64,000 nt of DNA from NCBI GenBank assembly GCA_945865375.1, contig CAMBEJ010000005.1, positions 16,727 through 80,726 of the forward strand. The letters are read 5' to 3'. A program made the translations under genes and the position numbers. The DNA is from Akkermansia muciniphila. GTDB taxonomy: Bacteria; Verrucomicrobiota; Verrucomicrobiia; Limisphaerales; F1-80-MAGS106. Numbering within the stretch: the first letter of the stretch is position 1; each line of letters begins with the position of its first letter. Shown in pieces: positions 8,662-19,664 of the stretch. The notes beneath the pieces were generated by a model. That model had not been told where the DNA came from and ran no database searches. It saw nothing but the letters and a program-made list of their open reading frames with translations.

Positions 8662-8990
8662 TGCCTTCCTTTCGGGCTGCTTGGCCGACGCCTGGAGATG
8701 GGACCACCGGCCCTCCTTGGGCACCCAAAAAACATTCTCGGCTTTATATTCGTCGGGGTCCTCGGGGTTCGCGCCTTCGTAGTCGCCTTTGCCCGCGACG
8801 AGTTTGGCGCGGTGTTCCTCGAAGGTGTCGGAAATATATTTAAGGAAGATGAGGCCGATGACGACGTGCTTGTATTCCGCCGCGTCCATGTTGTTGCGGA
8901 GCTTGTCGGCGGTGAGCCAGAGCTTGGCCTCGAAGCCGATGGTCGCGGAGGACTGGGCGGAGGAGTTTGTTTTAGTGCGAGCCATGGCGA

Positions 8991-9197
8991 TTAAAGTGTT
9001 GTGAAGAAGTTTTGCATCGTTGTTGCCATCGACTCGCAGCGATGTTCGAGGATTCCAACCTCACGGGCCGGGAACTTCCAAAGACGCCCGACCTTGTGCG
9101 CGGGCATACCATTCCGGGTGACCCCTTTGGAGATCGTATCCGGATTAACCCCGAGATGGGCTCCGATCTTGTCCACAAATAACCAGTGTTCGCTCAT
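8991..9197 (-). CDS. Small excisionase/MerR-like HTH protein
   Basis: MSEHWLFVDKIGAHLGVNPDTISKGVTRNGMPAHKVGRLWKFPAREV. Confidence 0.75.
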   Translation of the reverse strand: MSEHWLFVDKIGAHLGVNPDTISKGVTRNGMPAHKVGRLWKFPAREVGILEHRCESMATTMQNFFTTL

Positions 9198-9444
9198 CAG
9201 TTCACCCTCCTGCCCCACATCCCAATTTCGCGGGAAGTGGCTGCTATCGTGAGCAGTTGACATGGAATCGTATTCAACCTGTCCAATTATACCATCGAAA
9301 AGCAACGCCAACCCGGAGCGCGGAGCGCATTCCACCATCAGCATCTGGCAACGGGTCGAACAGGGTGGTGTGGGGATCATGCGGTCGCGTTAAAGGTTTT
9401 CTCGAAATCCGCCGCTGCCGCCATCATTTGCTCGAAGGCTGGAG

Positions 9445-9990
9445 TTAGCGAGGCGGCACGACGAGAGGCCGGAGGAGGTCGGCAATCCAAGCGGGAGCAT
9501 GACGCAAATCCTTGAGTATGGTCGGGCGGTCTGGAGCGGTGATTTGACGGCGGAGCGTGGCGAGAACTTTGTCATCCACTTGTTTCTGGGCGAGATGGCG
9601 CAGGGCTTGGATCAGGGTGCCGCTCTTCCTCCTCCTGCCGCTTGTCTTCCTTACGACGACGCTCCTCCTCTTGGCGCTTCTCTTCCGCCTCACGAGCGGT
9701 GCGTTGGGTCTCCTTGTGTTCCCGCTCCTCCTTCTTTTCGTCCTGGAATTGGCTCCGCGTCCGCGCATAGCCCTCGGCGGTGAAAAAGTCGGCGTTTTCC
9801 GCCATCGCGTAGCTTCGGACGGGGTCTTTTCGCGCTGGTTGAGAATCGAGGCCATTTCCCTGGCGGAGTCGTTTCCCTCAAACAGAATTTGCGCGCGCCG
9901 GGTTTTCGCCTTTTCAGCATCCTGATGAGTCAAGGCATAGGCGAGCGCGATGGAAGGGCAGGATTTGACGGAACCTCCACGGCCTTGCCG
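9445..9990 (-). pseudogene. Frameshifted gene of unknown family with a charged coiled-coil segment
   Basis: IALAYALTHQDAEKAKTRRAQILFEGNDSAREMASILNQREKTPSEA continues in another frame as MAENADFFTAEGYARTRSQFQDEKKEEREHKETQRTAREAEEKRQEEERRR and returns as GTLIQALRHLAQKQVDDKVLATLRRQI. Confidence 0.45.
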
Positions 9991-10098
9991 TTGTCAAGAA
10001 GCACGCGGATTTGGACCGAGTTGATATTGGTTGGAAGAGCGCACCACGGGGCTCCATCACCGTAAGCAAAAACAAAATAACCATGAAAAGTTAAATTG

Positions 10099-12684
10099 TT
10101 ATAGTTTGATCCCTTGAATCGATCCAACGGGTCCGATCCTGCACAGCCTGAGCACCGGCGCTGCTTTTTGCTTTGAGGCCTCCAGGTCTGCTTCGATCTC
10201 AACGACCCAGTCGTTCTTGCTTTCGGGATCAACCAGCACTTGTTCAACTCGCCAGAAGCCCGGCTTTTGATTTGGAGATGGATTTACGTAGGTGTGCCGC
10301 CTGTTTCTCGCCTCCGGATCGAGGCACAGCCGCCGGTGCGAGCCATAGTACTCCTCGAAAGAACGGCGCAGGGAATCCGGACTGAAGCAATCGGCTTCCC
10401 GTTGCCCCCCCGTAACAAATTCCGAAAGCGCCAGTTCATAATCGCGGTTCTGGAGGTTCCGGAGGAATGAAAACAGGACGACGCGGATCTGGCCGACAAA
10501 TTCTTTATGATCCCGAGTGATGTCCTTCAGGGCGGCATCTGCGCCGGGAGGGCGCGCCTCAGACTTGTCGGAGGGTGCCCTGTAATCCGGGTTCCGCATG
10601 CGTTCCCATTCCTCGATGAGGCTGGAATCGACCTGCCGGATCATCGCGGCGAGGTACGCCTCCATTTCGCGCACCGTCTCGTTCTTGGCGGCTTCGGGGA
10701 TGGTCTGGAGCATCACCTTATGCACGCTGGACAGGTGGCGCAATAGCACTCCTTCCGCGCGCTGCAGCTCGTAATCCTTGATATAGTCGGAGAATGATCG
10801 GAATTCTTCGAACATTTCGCGGACGATGGATTTGGGACGAATGTTCTCCTGTCCCACCCATGGATGTTTATCCGCAAAGGCATTAAAGGTGGCGTAGACA
10901 AACTCCCGTTTCGGTTTGGGATGCTCCAGCTTTTCCAACTCATCGATCCTTTGTTGGTACTCCATCCCCTGCTGTTTCAATTCCGCCATTTTCTCGGTCT
11001 TCAGACGATCCAGTTGTTTTCGGAGGACGATTTCGGGATTTTCAAGAATCGATTCCACGAGCGTCACCAAATCCAGGGGATAATCGGGAGCGGACGGATC
11101 GAGAAGATGAATGGTATCCAGCAAGTACAGTGACAGGGTTTGGTCCAGCGAGAAATCGTCTTGAAGCGCGGCGTTCACGCGCAACGAGCCAGACGGTTCT
11201 CCGGCTGGCGGAAACTCGATGATTTTTCGATCTAGGAGGGATCGGAACAGAACCCAGGCGCGTTTGACGTGATTTTTCTTTGCCTTCGGTGTTTCGTGAG
11301 AACGAGAGATAATTCGACGCATGGCCGCGCAACCGTCACCTGTGCGGCTGAGCACATTCATGAGCATGGAATGCGTGACAGTGAAGCGGGAACCCAAGGG
11401 TTCAGGAGGGGCCCCCATGAGTCGTGCAAAGGTATTCCTGTCCCAGGCAACGAAGTTTTTTTCCGGAGGCTTTCTTTTCACGACCTTCTTCCCGTCGCGC
11501 GCGGCCTTTTCGTCGAGCTTCAAGTTCTCGACGACATGTTCAGGAGCTTGCGCGATTACCCAACCGAGATCATCGAAGCCCTTGCGGCCCGCGCGGCCTG
11601 CGATCTGGTGAAAATCACGGGCGCTTAGAATTCCGGTCTTTTGACCGTCGAACTTGCAAAGGCGCGTGAATAGGACGGTGCGGATGGGAACGTTGATGCC
11701 CATGCCCAGGGTGTCGGTTCCACAAATCACCTTGAGGAGGCCTTTCTGGGCGAGCTGTTCGACGAGAACACGATATTTTGGCAACAGGCCTGCATGGTGC
11801 AACCCAATGCCGTGTCGCAACCAGCGTTTTATATCCGGTCCGTACGGGCTGTTAAACTTGAAGCCTTCCAGAGCGGACGCGAGGGCGGCCTTCTCCTCTT
11901 TGGAGCAAACGTTGATGCTGGTGAAGTTCTGGGCGCTTTCGGCGGCGTCGTTCTGGGTAAAGTGGACCACATAAACCGGGATCTTATTCTCGCCGACGAG
12001 AGTTTCGAGTGTTTGGGCAAGAGGTGTTTCCGCGTAGGAATAATCGAGAGGCACCGGGCGAGTTTTGGAGGAGACCACGGCGGTTTCCCGACCATTCAAC
12101 CGGGTCAGCTCCTGTTCGAAAAAGGTCGTATCGCCCAGCGTGGCGGACATCAGCAGGAACCGGGTCTGGGGGAGTGTGATCAAGGGCACCTGCCAGGCCA
12201 CGCCGCGGTCCCGGTCGGAGTAGTAGTGAAACTCATCCATCACCACATCGGACACGGTTGACGAAGGGCCTTCCCGGAGCGCCATGTTTGCGAGGATTTC
12301 GGCCGTGCAGCAAAGGATGGGGGCGTTGCGGTTTACGGACGCGTCACCGGTGCTCAGGCCGACGTTCTCGGGGCCGAACTCGCGGCACAACGCCATCCAT
12401 TTCTCGTTCACAAGGGCCTTGATGGGGCAGGTGTAGACGGAGCGACGGCCCTGGGCGAGCGCCATGAAATGGAGGGCGCTGGCGACGAGGGACTTGCCGG
12501 AACCGGTAGGGGTGTTGAGGATCACGTTTTTCTCCTCGAACAATTCCAGGATTGCGTTCTCTTGAGCAGGGTAGAGCTGCATCTGCTTGTGTTGAACGGA
12601 GTCAAGGAAACGGCCAAGAAGAACGTCATTCGAGGGCGTTTGGTCGCCCGGCTTTGGAAGCAGATCGTAGAGAGTGAAGGCCAC
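10099..12684 (-). CDS. DEAD/DEAH-box Ski2-like helicase (DUF3516-type)
   Basis: [69 protein letters not shown]. Confidence 0.9.
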   Translation of the reverse strand: MAFTLYDLLPKPGDQTPSNDVLLGRFLDSVQHKQMQLYPAQENAILELFEEKNVILNTPTGSGKSLVASALHFMALAQGRRSVYTCPIKALVNEKWMALCREFGPENVGLSTGDASVNRNAPILCCTAEILANMALREGPSSTVSDVVMDEFHYYSDRDRGVAWQVPLITLPQTRFLLMSATLGDTTFFEQELTRLNGRETAVVSSKTRPVPLDYSYAETPLAQTLETLVGENKIPVYVVHFTQNDAAESAQNFTSINVCSKEEKAALASALEGFKFNSPYGPDIKRWLRHGIGLHHAGLLPKYRVLVEQLAQKGLLKVICGTDTLGMGINVPIRTVLFTRLCKFDGQKTGILSARDFHQIAGRAGRKGFDDLGWVIAQAPEHVVENLKLDEKAARDGKKVVKRKPPEKNFVAWDRNTFARLMGAPPEPLGSRFTVTHSMLMNVLSRTGDGCAAMRRIISRSHETPKAKKNHVKRAWVLFRSLLDRKIIEFPPAGEPSGSLRVNAALQDDFSLDQTLSLYLLDTIHLLDPSAPDYPLDLVTLVESILENPEIVLRKQLDRLKTEKMAELKQQGMEYQQRIDELEKLEHPKPKREFVYATFNAFADKHPWVGQENIRPKSIVREMFEEFRSFSDYIKDYELQRAEGVLLRHLSSVHKVMLQTIPEAAKNETVREMEAYLAAMIRQVDSSLIEEWERMRNPDYRAPSDKSEARPPGADAALKDITRDHKEFVGQIRVVLFSFLRNLQNRDYELALSEFVTGGQREADCFSPDSLRRSFEEYYGSHRRLCLDPEARNRRHTYVNPSPNQKPGFWRVEQVLVDPESKNDWVVEIEADLEASKQKAAPVLRLCRIGPVGSIQGIKL
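10103..10120. repeat. Solo repeat end resembling the RAYT-flanking motif
   Basis: Reverse complement gattcaagggatcaaact; near-identical to attcaaggggtcaaact at 61103-61119. Confidence 0.55.
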
Positions 12685-12797
12685 AGGGAAGCGAGGGTAA
12701 CGGCCAGATTCGGGGTTGAGAAGCGAGAACGACTGACCAGTTCAGAAAAATCTCCTTCTTGACCCTGCGAAAAGCAATGGCTAGTTTTGGAGCCAGC

Positions 12798-12881
12798 ATG
12801 TCCAAAATGAAACGACAAGTTTATCCGGTAAGAATTGCGGTCGTCGTAGGCGACGACGCCGGGGATCTTTGTCGCTACTGA
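12798..12881 (+). promoter_or_regulatory. Candidate ilvB leader peptide [27 protein letters not shown]
   Basis: ATG with upstream GGAG; codons GTA AGA ATT GCG GTC GTC GTA; ends just before a terminator-like hairpin. Confidence 0.6.
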
Positions 12882-12895
12882 TCGCGCTTTCGACA

Positions 12896-12929
12896 AAAAC
12901 CCACGGCTGGCAACGGTCGTGGGTTTTTT
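12896..12929 (+). terminator. Intrinsic-terminator-like hairpin upstream of ilvB (candidate attenuator)
   Basis: aaaacccacg - gctggcaacggt - cgtgggtttt followed by a T run. Confidence 0.75.
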
Positions 12930-12966
12930 GTTAGCCCCACCGGCCTGCCGAAAACACCAAACAAAA

Positions 12967-14841
12967 ATGAGCCAGAGCACAAGAAAAGCGGATGCCAAAC
13001 CCAGAGCCAAGAGCCGAGATGTCGAGGCGGCCTCGCCCATGCTGGGCAGCGACATCCTCGTGGTGAGCCTCGAACGCGAGGGGGTCGATACGATCTTTGC
13101 CTATCCGGGGGGGGCAAGCATGGAGATACACCAAGCGCTGACGAGGTCGAAGAAGATCCGGACGGTGTTGCCGCGGCACGAGCAAGGCGGAGCCTTCGCG
13201 GCCGAGGGGTATGCGCGCGCCTCGGGCAAGGCCGGTGTCTGCATGGCCACAAGCGGTCCTGGGGCTACCAATCTGGTCACGGGAATTGCCGACGCGTACA
13301 TGGATTCAATTCCCTTGGTGGCCATCACAGGACAAGTGCCGCAGGCGATGATTGGCCGGGGTGCGTTTCAGGAAACAGATTTTTTCGGGCTTACATTGCC
13401 GATCGTCAAACACAGTTATTTGATCACGAACATCAACGATATCCCCCGGATCGTGAAGGAGGCGTTTCATGTCGCCACCACAGGGCGCCCTGGGCCTGTC
13501 GTCATCGATCTCCCGAAGAATATTCAGCAACAGCGAAGCGTGCCTGTGTTTACGGATGAACTCAACATTCGAGGCTATCCGGACGATCCCAAGGCGGATG
13601 ACAGCAGCTTGGAGCTGATCCTGGATCTGATTGAAAAGTCGGAGCGACCCGTATTGTATGTCGGAGGGGGTGTCATCAGCGCCAATGCTTCTGATGAACT
13701 GCGGCGCTTTGTGGAGGCCACGAAAATTCCAGTCACGACGACGATCATGGGGTGTGGCGCCTTTCCGGAAACGCATCCGCTCTCGCTCCGCTGGCTGGGA
13801 ATGCACGGAACCGCGTACGCCAACTGGGCGGTCAGCGGGGAGCAGCGCAAGGAAACGGAGGGCGGCGAAACCCGCGCCGTCATGGTGGCCCCGGGAGCGG
13901 ATCTGCTCCTGGCATTCGGGGTCCGGTTTGACGACCGCGTGACGGGCAAGGTCGAAAAGTTCTGCGAACATGGAACGATCGTCCACATCGACATCGACCA
14001 GTCGGAGCTCAACAAGAACAGAATCGTCCAGCATCCCATAGTCTCAGAAATCAAGCACGCCCTCCGGCGGCTCAACAGCTTGGTGAAGTCGAGGCCGATC
14101 AAGAAAACATTCACCGCGTGGCACGAGAAAATAGGAGAGTGGAAAAAGCGCGCGCCCTTGCGATATCAGGTGAACGACGAGGTGATTCGCTCGCAACACA
14201 TGCGGGATCATCTTTCGGGGCTGGAGAGTGAAGTGATTCTTCCCCAAATGGCGATCGAGATGCTTTATGAACTGACAAAGGGAGATGCGATTATCACGAC
14301 CGGAGTGGGACAACATCAGATGTGGGCCGGGCAATACTACAAGTTTCGGTTCCCTCGGCAGTTCTTGACGAGCGCTGGCTTGGGTGCCATGGGATACGGT
14401 TATCCTGCTGCGCTGGGTGCCAAGGTGGCGTGTCCAGACAAACAGGTTGTGGATATCGACGGCGACGGATCTTTTTTGATGAACATCCAGGAACTGGCAA
14501 CGGCGCACATCGAGCAGATAGCGGCGAAGGCGATTGTCCTAAACAATCAGCATCTGGGCATGGTGGTTCAATGGGAAGACACGTTCTTCGCGGGAAACCG
14601 CGGGCACACTTATCTGGGCGACCCAAAGAATATGAAGCAAATTTATCCGGATTACATCACGATGGCGAAGAGCTTCAATGTTCCTTGTGAGAGGGTGATA
14701 TTCAAGCGCGATCTCCGCGCCGCGATGCAGCGCATGTTGGATTCCGATCAACCGTATGTGCTGGACGTCATTGTGCCTTACACAGAACACGTGTTGCCCT
14801 TTATTCCAGCCAACAAAACGGTTGCGGAGATGATTTATTGA
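12967..14841 (+). CDS. ilvB: Acetolactate synthase large subunit
   Basis: [55 protein letters not shown] motif [15 protein letters not shown]; start at ATGAGCCAG. Confidence 0.95.
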   Translation: MSQSTRKADAKPRAKSRDVEAASPMLGSDILVVSLEREGVDTIFAYPGGASMEIHQALTRSKKIRTVLPRHEQGGAFAAEGYARASGKAGVCMATSGPGATNLVTGIADAYMDSIPLVAITGQVPQAMIGRGAFQETDFFGLTLPIVKHSYLITNINDIPRIVKEAFHVATTGRPGPVVIDLPKNIQQQRSVPVFTDELNIRGYPDDPKADDSSLELILDLIEKSERPVLYVGGGVISANASDELRRFVEATKIPVTTTIMGCGAFPETHPLSLRWLGMHGTAYANWAVSGEQRKETEGGETRAVMVAPGADLLLAFGVRFDDRVTGKVEKFCEHGTIVHIDIDQSELNKNRIVQHPIVSEIKHALRRLNSLVKSRPIKKTFTAWHEKIGEWKKRAPLRYQVNDEVIRSQHMRDHLSGLESEVILPQMAIEMLYELTKGDAIITTGVGQHQMWAGQYYKFRFPRQFLTSAGLGAMGYGYPAALGAKVACPDKQVVDIDGDGSFLMNIQELATAHIEQIAAKAIVLNNQHLGMVVQWEDTFFAGNRGHTYLGDPKNMKQIYPDYITMAKSFNVPCERVIFKRDLRAAMQRMLDSDQPYVLDVIVPYTEHVLPFIPANKTVAEMIY

Positions 14842-14849
14842 CGTCTGGA

Positions 14850-16403
14850 TCAGGGCTCGACCGAGCCTCGCCCTACCCGCGCTTGGCGCAATTCCTGGTG
14901 GCCCAGCCTTTTCTGTCTGCGCTGCATCCACCAGGCCACGGCGTACCCGATAGCCAACGTTCCGCCGAGGATCAGGAAAGAAACCCAGCGACTGTGATCC
15001 CAATAGGCCTTGAATCCTAGAAGCAGAAAAGCCACAGCAGCGATCGCTGTGAGGGATCGTAGGGGCCAATCGGCGCGAAAATCCCGCGGCATGAATCGGT
15101 GCTCGACCCAAAGGTTCGAGGCGCAAACAATTCCGCAGGCAAGGACACCGGTAAAAAGATTGGCGGGTGTGAGTAGGGCCACTAGGCCGGGGGGATTCTG
15201 CGCGCCGCCAAACGTTGCGATGAGTAGCGACCACGCAAGAATCGCCAAACCACCCAAGCCGCACCATCCGACAGCTAGGCGACGCAGTCGATTCGTTTTG
15301 GAAGGATCGCTTTTGAAACCCAGCGCGAGCGCCATCTCTCGAAGGATTGCGGGGGCGACCTCGATGGTTCCGTAGAGTGTTCCAAACATCGTGAGAAACG
15401 CCCCAACAAAATACAGAGGCTTCAACCAGGGGTAAGAGTCACCGACAAACTGGGCTTGCAGGGCAAGCAGGTTGGCACCTGCGGGAATCTGATGCGCGGG
15501 ACGGAGCAGCATGGAGCCGCAAACGACAAACACGCCACTAAAAACCAGCACGATGATGAAACTCAAGGTGCAGTCCACCAGTGGCGCCCGAAGCCATCGG
15601 CGCAAAAGAAGACGCCTCGAATCATCCTCACGGAGGTGGTGAATCGTGTCCACACCATCGGCGGCACCCCATTGTTTTTCACGCAAATAGGCCCCATAGG
15701 CAAGATAGTCATACCCCGAGCCACCGATGACGCCGACATAAGTCATGACCTCGACCCAGACAGGGCGATCGGAGAATTCCTTAAGACTGACAATCCAATC
15801 TGGATAAGCGAGAGGCCGGGGGATCAGGAGTCCCACGACGATGTCCCACCAGTCTGGTTTGAGGAGGAATAGCGAAACAACCACGGAGAAGAGCATGCAG
15901 ATGACAATGGCCAATTGGAGTTTCTCCAAACGTTCATAGCCGCCCTTGGAAATGAGCCATAAGACGAGAATCAATAAGCCACTACCCCAGGCGTAATGAG
16001 CGGCTCCGTTGAACGCCCCCGAGGTGCCGGTGATTCCAGCGAGCAGCGTGCCGGCTGTGCCTGCGTGGAAGGCAACCCAGATAGGGAAGGACACGATCGC
16101 GAGAATGAGGAACACCACGCAAAACCAGCCGTGGGGGCCGGGAATCGACATCCAACGTTGGAAAGGGTGTTGTCCAGTCAGGATGATTTGCCGGGCTACA
16201 CCGTAAACCAGCACCCACTTACAAAGCAGCACGAGCACAAAGTACCAAAGCAGTCGGAGGCCAAAAATAGATCCACCACGGGAGGAGAAGATCAGCTCGC
16301 CGGCACCGATGGTGAGCGAGGCGATGACAGCGCCGGGCCCGAAAAGGCCTAGCCATGTGATAGGATTTCTGGAGCACAACGCTTTGGGCAACTGAGTATT
16401 CAT
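14850..16403 (-). CDS. Nramp-family divalent metal transporter-like membrane protein
   Basis: GPGAVIASLTIGAGELIFSSRGGSIFGLRLLW plus multiple TM segments. Confidence 0.8.
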   Translation of the reverse strand: MNTQLPKALCSRNPITWLGLFGPGAVIASLTIGAGELIFSSRGGSIFGLRLLWYFVLVLLCKWVLVYGVARQIILTGQHPFQRWMSIPGPHGWFCVVFLILAIVSFPIWVAFHAGTAGTLLAGITGTSGAFNGAAHYAWGSGLLILVLWLISKGGYERLEKLQLAIVICMLFSVVVSLFLLKPDWWDIVVGLLIPRPLAYPDWIVSLKEFSDRPVWVEVMTYVGVIGGSGYDYLAYGAYLREKQWGAADGVDTIHHLREDDSRRLLLRRWLRAPLVDCTLSFIIVLVFSGVFVVCGSMLLRPAHQIPAGANLLALQAQFVGDSYPWLKPLYFVGAFLTMFGTLYGTIEVAPAILREMALALGFKSDPSKTNRLRRLAVGWCGLGGLAILAWSLLIATFGGAQNPPGLVALLTPANLFTGVLACGIVCASNLWVEHRFMPRDFRADWPLRSLTAIAAVAFLLLGFKAYWDHSRWVSFLILGGTLAIGYAVAWWMQRRQKRLGHQELRQARVGRGSVEP

Positions 16404-16547
16404 GCGGGAACCGTCAAAAACCTACTCGCTTGGGATTCGCGGCACAATCGACAAACACGCCGGCCCGGCCCCCTGATGGGTACGGAGGCATTTGCGAGGT
16501 GTCGATGCAAGTAAACCAGGAGTGGTAAACCATGTGGCGAATGAGCG

Positions 16548-16619
16548 CGGCCATCGGGGATGGCCGCCCACAGGACCGCGACGCGTTCCGCTCTTGTGGG
16601 CGGCCGTCCCCGACGGCCG
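16548..16619. repeat. Large inverted repeat with 25-bp arms
   Basis: cggccatcggggatggccgcccaca versus reverse complement of 16595-16619, 23/25; each arm is itself a hairpin. Confidence 0.85.
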
Positions 16620-16766
16620 CGGAGAAGGTTCCGTCGCCACCGACAACTTCGGGACGCTCCACGGCGGATGCTCGGAACCGGTGTTGTGTTGTCGCGGTGT
16701 TGTGCTTGACGGTTTGTGTGGAATCGCCGAGGGTGCGCGTCTCGCGCCCGAAAATCGGGCGCTTCG

Positions 16767-17480
16767 ATGAAACAATTGAAAACAATGATCTCCTCCATCA
16801 TGCCCTCAATAGCCGCCGTGGGACTCCTCATGGCTGTGACTGTGAACGCCCAGGAAAAGCTGGATCTCAAGGATCCAAAGCAGCGTTCTAGCTACGCTAT
16901 TGGCACGGATATCGGCGCGAATTTCAAACGCCAGGAGATCGAAGTCGATCCCAAAGCGCTGGCTGCAGGGTTGGCCGATGCGTTAAGCGGAAAGACGGCG
17001 ATGACCGAGGCCGAGATCAAGCAAACCTTGAGCGATCTCACCGTGGAGCTGAGGAGCAAGGGAGAGATCAAGCAGAAAGCCGCCGGCGAGAAGAACGTCA
17101 AGGATGGCGAGGCGTTCGTTGTGGCGAACTCCAAGAAAGAAGGGGTCAAGGCCACGGCGAGCGGCCTCCAGTACAAAATCCTGAAGACGGGCACAGGGAA
17201 GTCCCCAAAAGCAACCGACAAAGTGAAAGTACACTACCACGGAACCTTGATCGATGGCAGCGTTTTCGACAGCTCGGTCGAGCGGAGTGAGCCTGCCACA
17301 TTTGGCGTGAACCAGGTGATACCCGGTTGGACGGAAGCCTTGCAGTTGATGAAGGAAGGCGACAAATGGCAGATCGTGCTGCCTTCGAAGATCGCTTATG
17401 GCGAGCAAGGCGCGGGCGGCAAGATCGGCCCGAACAGCACGCTCATCTTCGAAGTGGAACTGCTCTCGATCGAAAAGTGA
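16767..17480 (+). CDS. FKBP-type peptidyl-prolyl isomerase, exported
   Basis: Signal peptide; ATASGLQYKILKTGTGKSP...VHYHGTLIDGSVFDSSVERSEPATFGVNQVIPGWTEALQLMKEGDKW. Confidence 0.95.
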   Translation: MKQLKTMISSIMPSIAAVGLLMAVTVNAQEKLDLKDPKQRSSYAIGTDIGANFKRQEIEVDPKALAAGLADALSGKTAMTEAEIKQTLSDLTVELRSKGEIKQKAAGEKNVKDGEAFVVANSKKEGVKATASGLQYKILKTGTGKSPKATDKVKVHYHGTLIDGSVFDSSVERSEPATFGVNQVIPGWTEALQLMKEGDKWQIVLPSKIAYGEQGAGGKIGPNSTLIFEVELLSIEK

Positions 17481-17569
17481 CGAGCGGTTCGAGCCTCCCT
17501 CGAACCGTCGCATTGATCCAGGGTCGCAACGCGCGCCGGAAAGCGGGTTGCGACCTCATTCCAACCGCA

Positions 17570-19522
17570 TCAGGAAGGAATAGCCATCGAGAGCAGGAAC
17601 TCGATGTTGTGCCGGGTTTTCTTGAGTTTGTTCAGAAGGAGCTCCATGGCCTCGACCGGAGGCACTCCGGTAAGGGCTCGGCGGAGCATCACCACTCGGG
17701 TGTATTCGTCGGGATGGTACAGAAGCTCCTCTTTTCGCGTGCCCGACAGCTCGATGTTGATGGATGGGAAGATTCGTCGGTCGACAAGATGCCGGTCCAG
17801 GCTCACTTCCATGTTGCCGGTGCCTTTGAATTCTTCGAAGATGACTTCGTCCATGCGTGATCCCGTGTCGACCAGCGCCGTGGCAATGATGGTCAGCGAC
17901 CCGCCTTCCTCGATATTGCGAGCCGCACCAAAAAACCGTTTAGGTTTGTGCAGGGCGTTGGCGTCCACACCGCCCGAGAGAATTTTGCCCGAATGCGGTT
18001 GGATGGTGTTGTAGGCCCGGGCTAGGCGCGTGATCGAGTCAAGCAGGATCATCACATCCTTTTTGTGCTCCACCATGCGCCGCGCCTTTTCTATCACCAT
18101 TTCGGCCACCTGCACATGCCGCTCCGGCGGCTCGTCGAATGTGGACGCAATAACCTCTGCGGGTTTGCATGAGCGCTCCATGTCAGTCACTTCCTCTGGA
18201 CGTTCGTCTATGAGGAGGATGAACAAGTAGGTTTCGGGATTGTTTTTGAGAACCGCATTCGCGAGCTTCTGCATCAGCACGGTCTTGCCAGTCCTAGGCG
18301 GCGCGACGATCAGTCCTCGGCTCCCTTTCCCGATGGGGCAAACCAGATCCAACACGCGAGTGGACAACTCGTCCTGTGCGGTTTCCAGAATGAAACGTTT
18401 GTTCGGAAACAGAGGTGTTAGGTTGTCAAAGTGGACCTTGTCCTTCGCTTTCTCCGGATCCTCCTTGTCCACTGCCTCCACCTTGAGGAGGGCAAAGAAG
18501 CGTTCTTTTTCCTTGGGCGGCCGAATTTGTCCCGCCACAAGATCGCCTGTCTGAAGATCGAACCGGCGGATCTGTGAAGGGGAAACGTAGACGTCCTCAG
18601 GACAGGGCAGGTAGTTAAAACTTTGCGAGCGCAGGAAGCCGAAGCCCTCGGGAAGGATTTCGAGGACACCTTCCGCGAACATGATGCCGTTGCGCTCGGA
18701 GTTTTTTTGAAGCACCTGAAAGATCACCTCTTGCTTCTTCATGGTACCGACATTCTCAATCCCCATCTCACGCGCCTTCGTGTTCAGTTGGCTCATCGAC
18801 ATCGCCTGGAGCTCGCTGATCTTGATGGCTGGGGGCTGGGGGCCGGAAGCGACCGTGGGAGACGGAATATAGACCTCCTCGGCAAGCTCCGGTAGGGGCG
18901 GCCTGTTGGGCTTGCCATGCCTCGGGCGCAGGGGGTCATTTTTTGGGCGCGACGGGCCAGAGTTCTGGGGGGGGCGATTACGCAGGGAACTCCCTGGCTT
19001 TTGGTGATGCCCATGCTGCGGGCGATGCGGCGGATTGTGTTGTGGCTTCTTTCCGCTGTTCCCCTGAGTGGGTCTGGAACCCCCGGAAGAAGGCGTTGCT
19101 TCCCGACCTGCAGGAGCCAGAGCACCTGCCGGAGGCATCGCCGTGGGCGAAGGCCCGGGTGTATTTTCAGCCTCGGATGACACTCGTTCTGACCTCGGGG
19201 GAAGCGCGGGCTCGACTCCAGATGTCACGGGTGCCACGGTTTCCGCATGGGCCTCTACAATCGGGGACGCGGGGGTGGCGGCCCTCCCGCGTGGAGACGC
19301 TTGGGTCCCGGCACGTGCCTCGCGGGCGGAGGATGGGCCGTTGGCAATTTCCTCAACCCTTGGCTCCGGGGATGAGAGCACCTCCTTGGCGGGCTGCTCA
19401 CGCGCCGGTGCTTCTAAACTTGCGGAGGTATCAAACAGTTCCGGTGATGCGGCATCCGGGCCTTTTGATTTGGAACGAATCGCCCTCGGTTTCGAGGCTG
19501 GTTTTTTTACAGGTGTAGGCAT
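17570..19522 (-). CDS. rho: Transcription termination factor Rho with about 230-residue low-complexity N-terminal extension
   Basis: [40 protein letters not shown]-terminus rich in Pro/Ala/Ser/His/Asn. Confidence 0.95.
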   Translation of the reverse strand: MPTPVKKPASKPRAIRSKSKGPDAASPELFDTSASLEAPAREQPAKEVLSSPEPRVEEIANGPSSAREARAGTQASPRGRAATPASPIVEAHAETVAPVTSGVEPALPPRSERVSSEAENTPGPSPTAMPPAGALAPAGREATPSSGGSRPTQGNSGKKPQHNPPHRPQHGHHQKPGSSLRNRPPQNSGPSRPKNDPLRPRHGKPNRPPLPELAEEVYIPSPTVASGPQPPAIKISELQAMSMSQLNTKAREMGIENVGTMKKQEVIFQVLQKNSERNGIMFAEGVLEILPEGFGFLRSQSFNYLPCPEDVYVSPSQIRRFDLQTGDLVAGQIRPPKEKERFFALLKVEAVDKEDPEKAKDKVHFDNLTPLFPNKRFILETAQDELSTRVLDLVCPIGKGSRGLIVAPPRTGKTVLMQKLANAVLKNNPETYLFILLIDERPEEVTDMERSCKPAEVIASTFDEPPERHVQVAEMVIEKARRMVEHKKDVMILLDSITRLARAYNTIQPHSGKILSGGVDANALHKPKRFFGAARNIEEGGSLTIIATALVDTGSRMDEVIFEEFKGTGNMEVSLDRHLVDRRIFPSINIELSGTRKEELLYHPDEYTRVVMLRRALTGVPPVEAMELLLNKLKKTRHNIEFLLSMAIPS

Positions 19523-19664
19523 AACAAAATCAAAACCAATAGGTCGCCGGAGGAGAGTGGCAGTCCCTGTAGGGAACCTCTTCTTAAAAGTCAAGAAGGT
19601 TAGCGAACAATCATAGGTTCTCGAGTCAGCGCTGCCAGTGCAACGCCCCTGTGCGGAAAGTTTT

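Larger units (their letters stand above)
8002..8985 (-). pseudogene. Type I restriction-modification methyltransferase (HsdM) remnant with catalytic core deleted
   Basis: N-terminus GFEAKLWLTADKLRNNMDAAEYKHVVIGLIFLKYISDTFEEHRAKL and C-terminal QLFYSTQIPVCLWFLAKNK, TLFIDARKLG, GFCKSAT, HGQVLTPVRYVGAE present; SAM-binding and NPPF/Y motifs absent. Confidence 0.87.

Noticed and set aside
8002-9197. Functional type I restriction-modification locus
   Set aside because: HsdM catalytic motifs are missing and no hsdS or hsdR reading frame is recognisable in the window.
9930-10247. ORF on the minus strand as a separate gene
   Set aside because: Overlaps the helicase C-terminal coding region and the repeat end; no recognisable motifs over most of its length.
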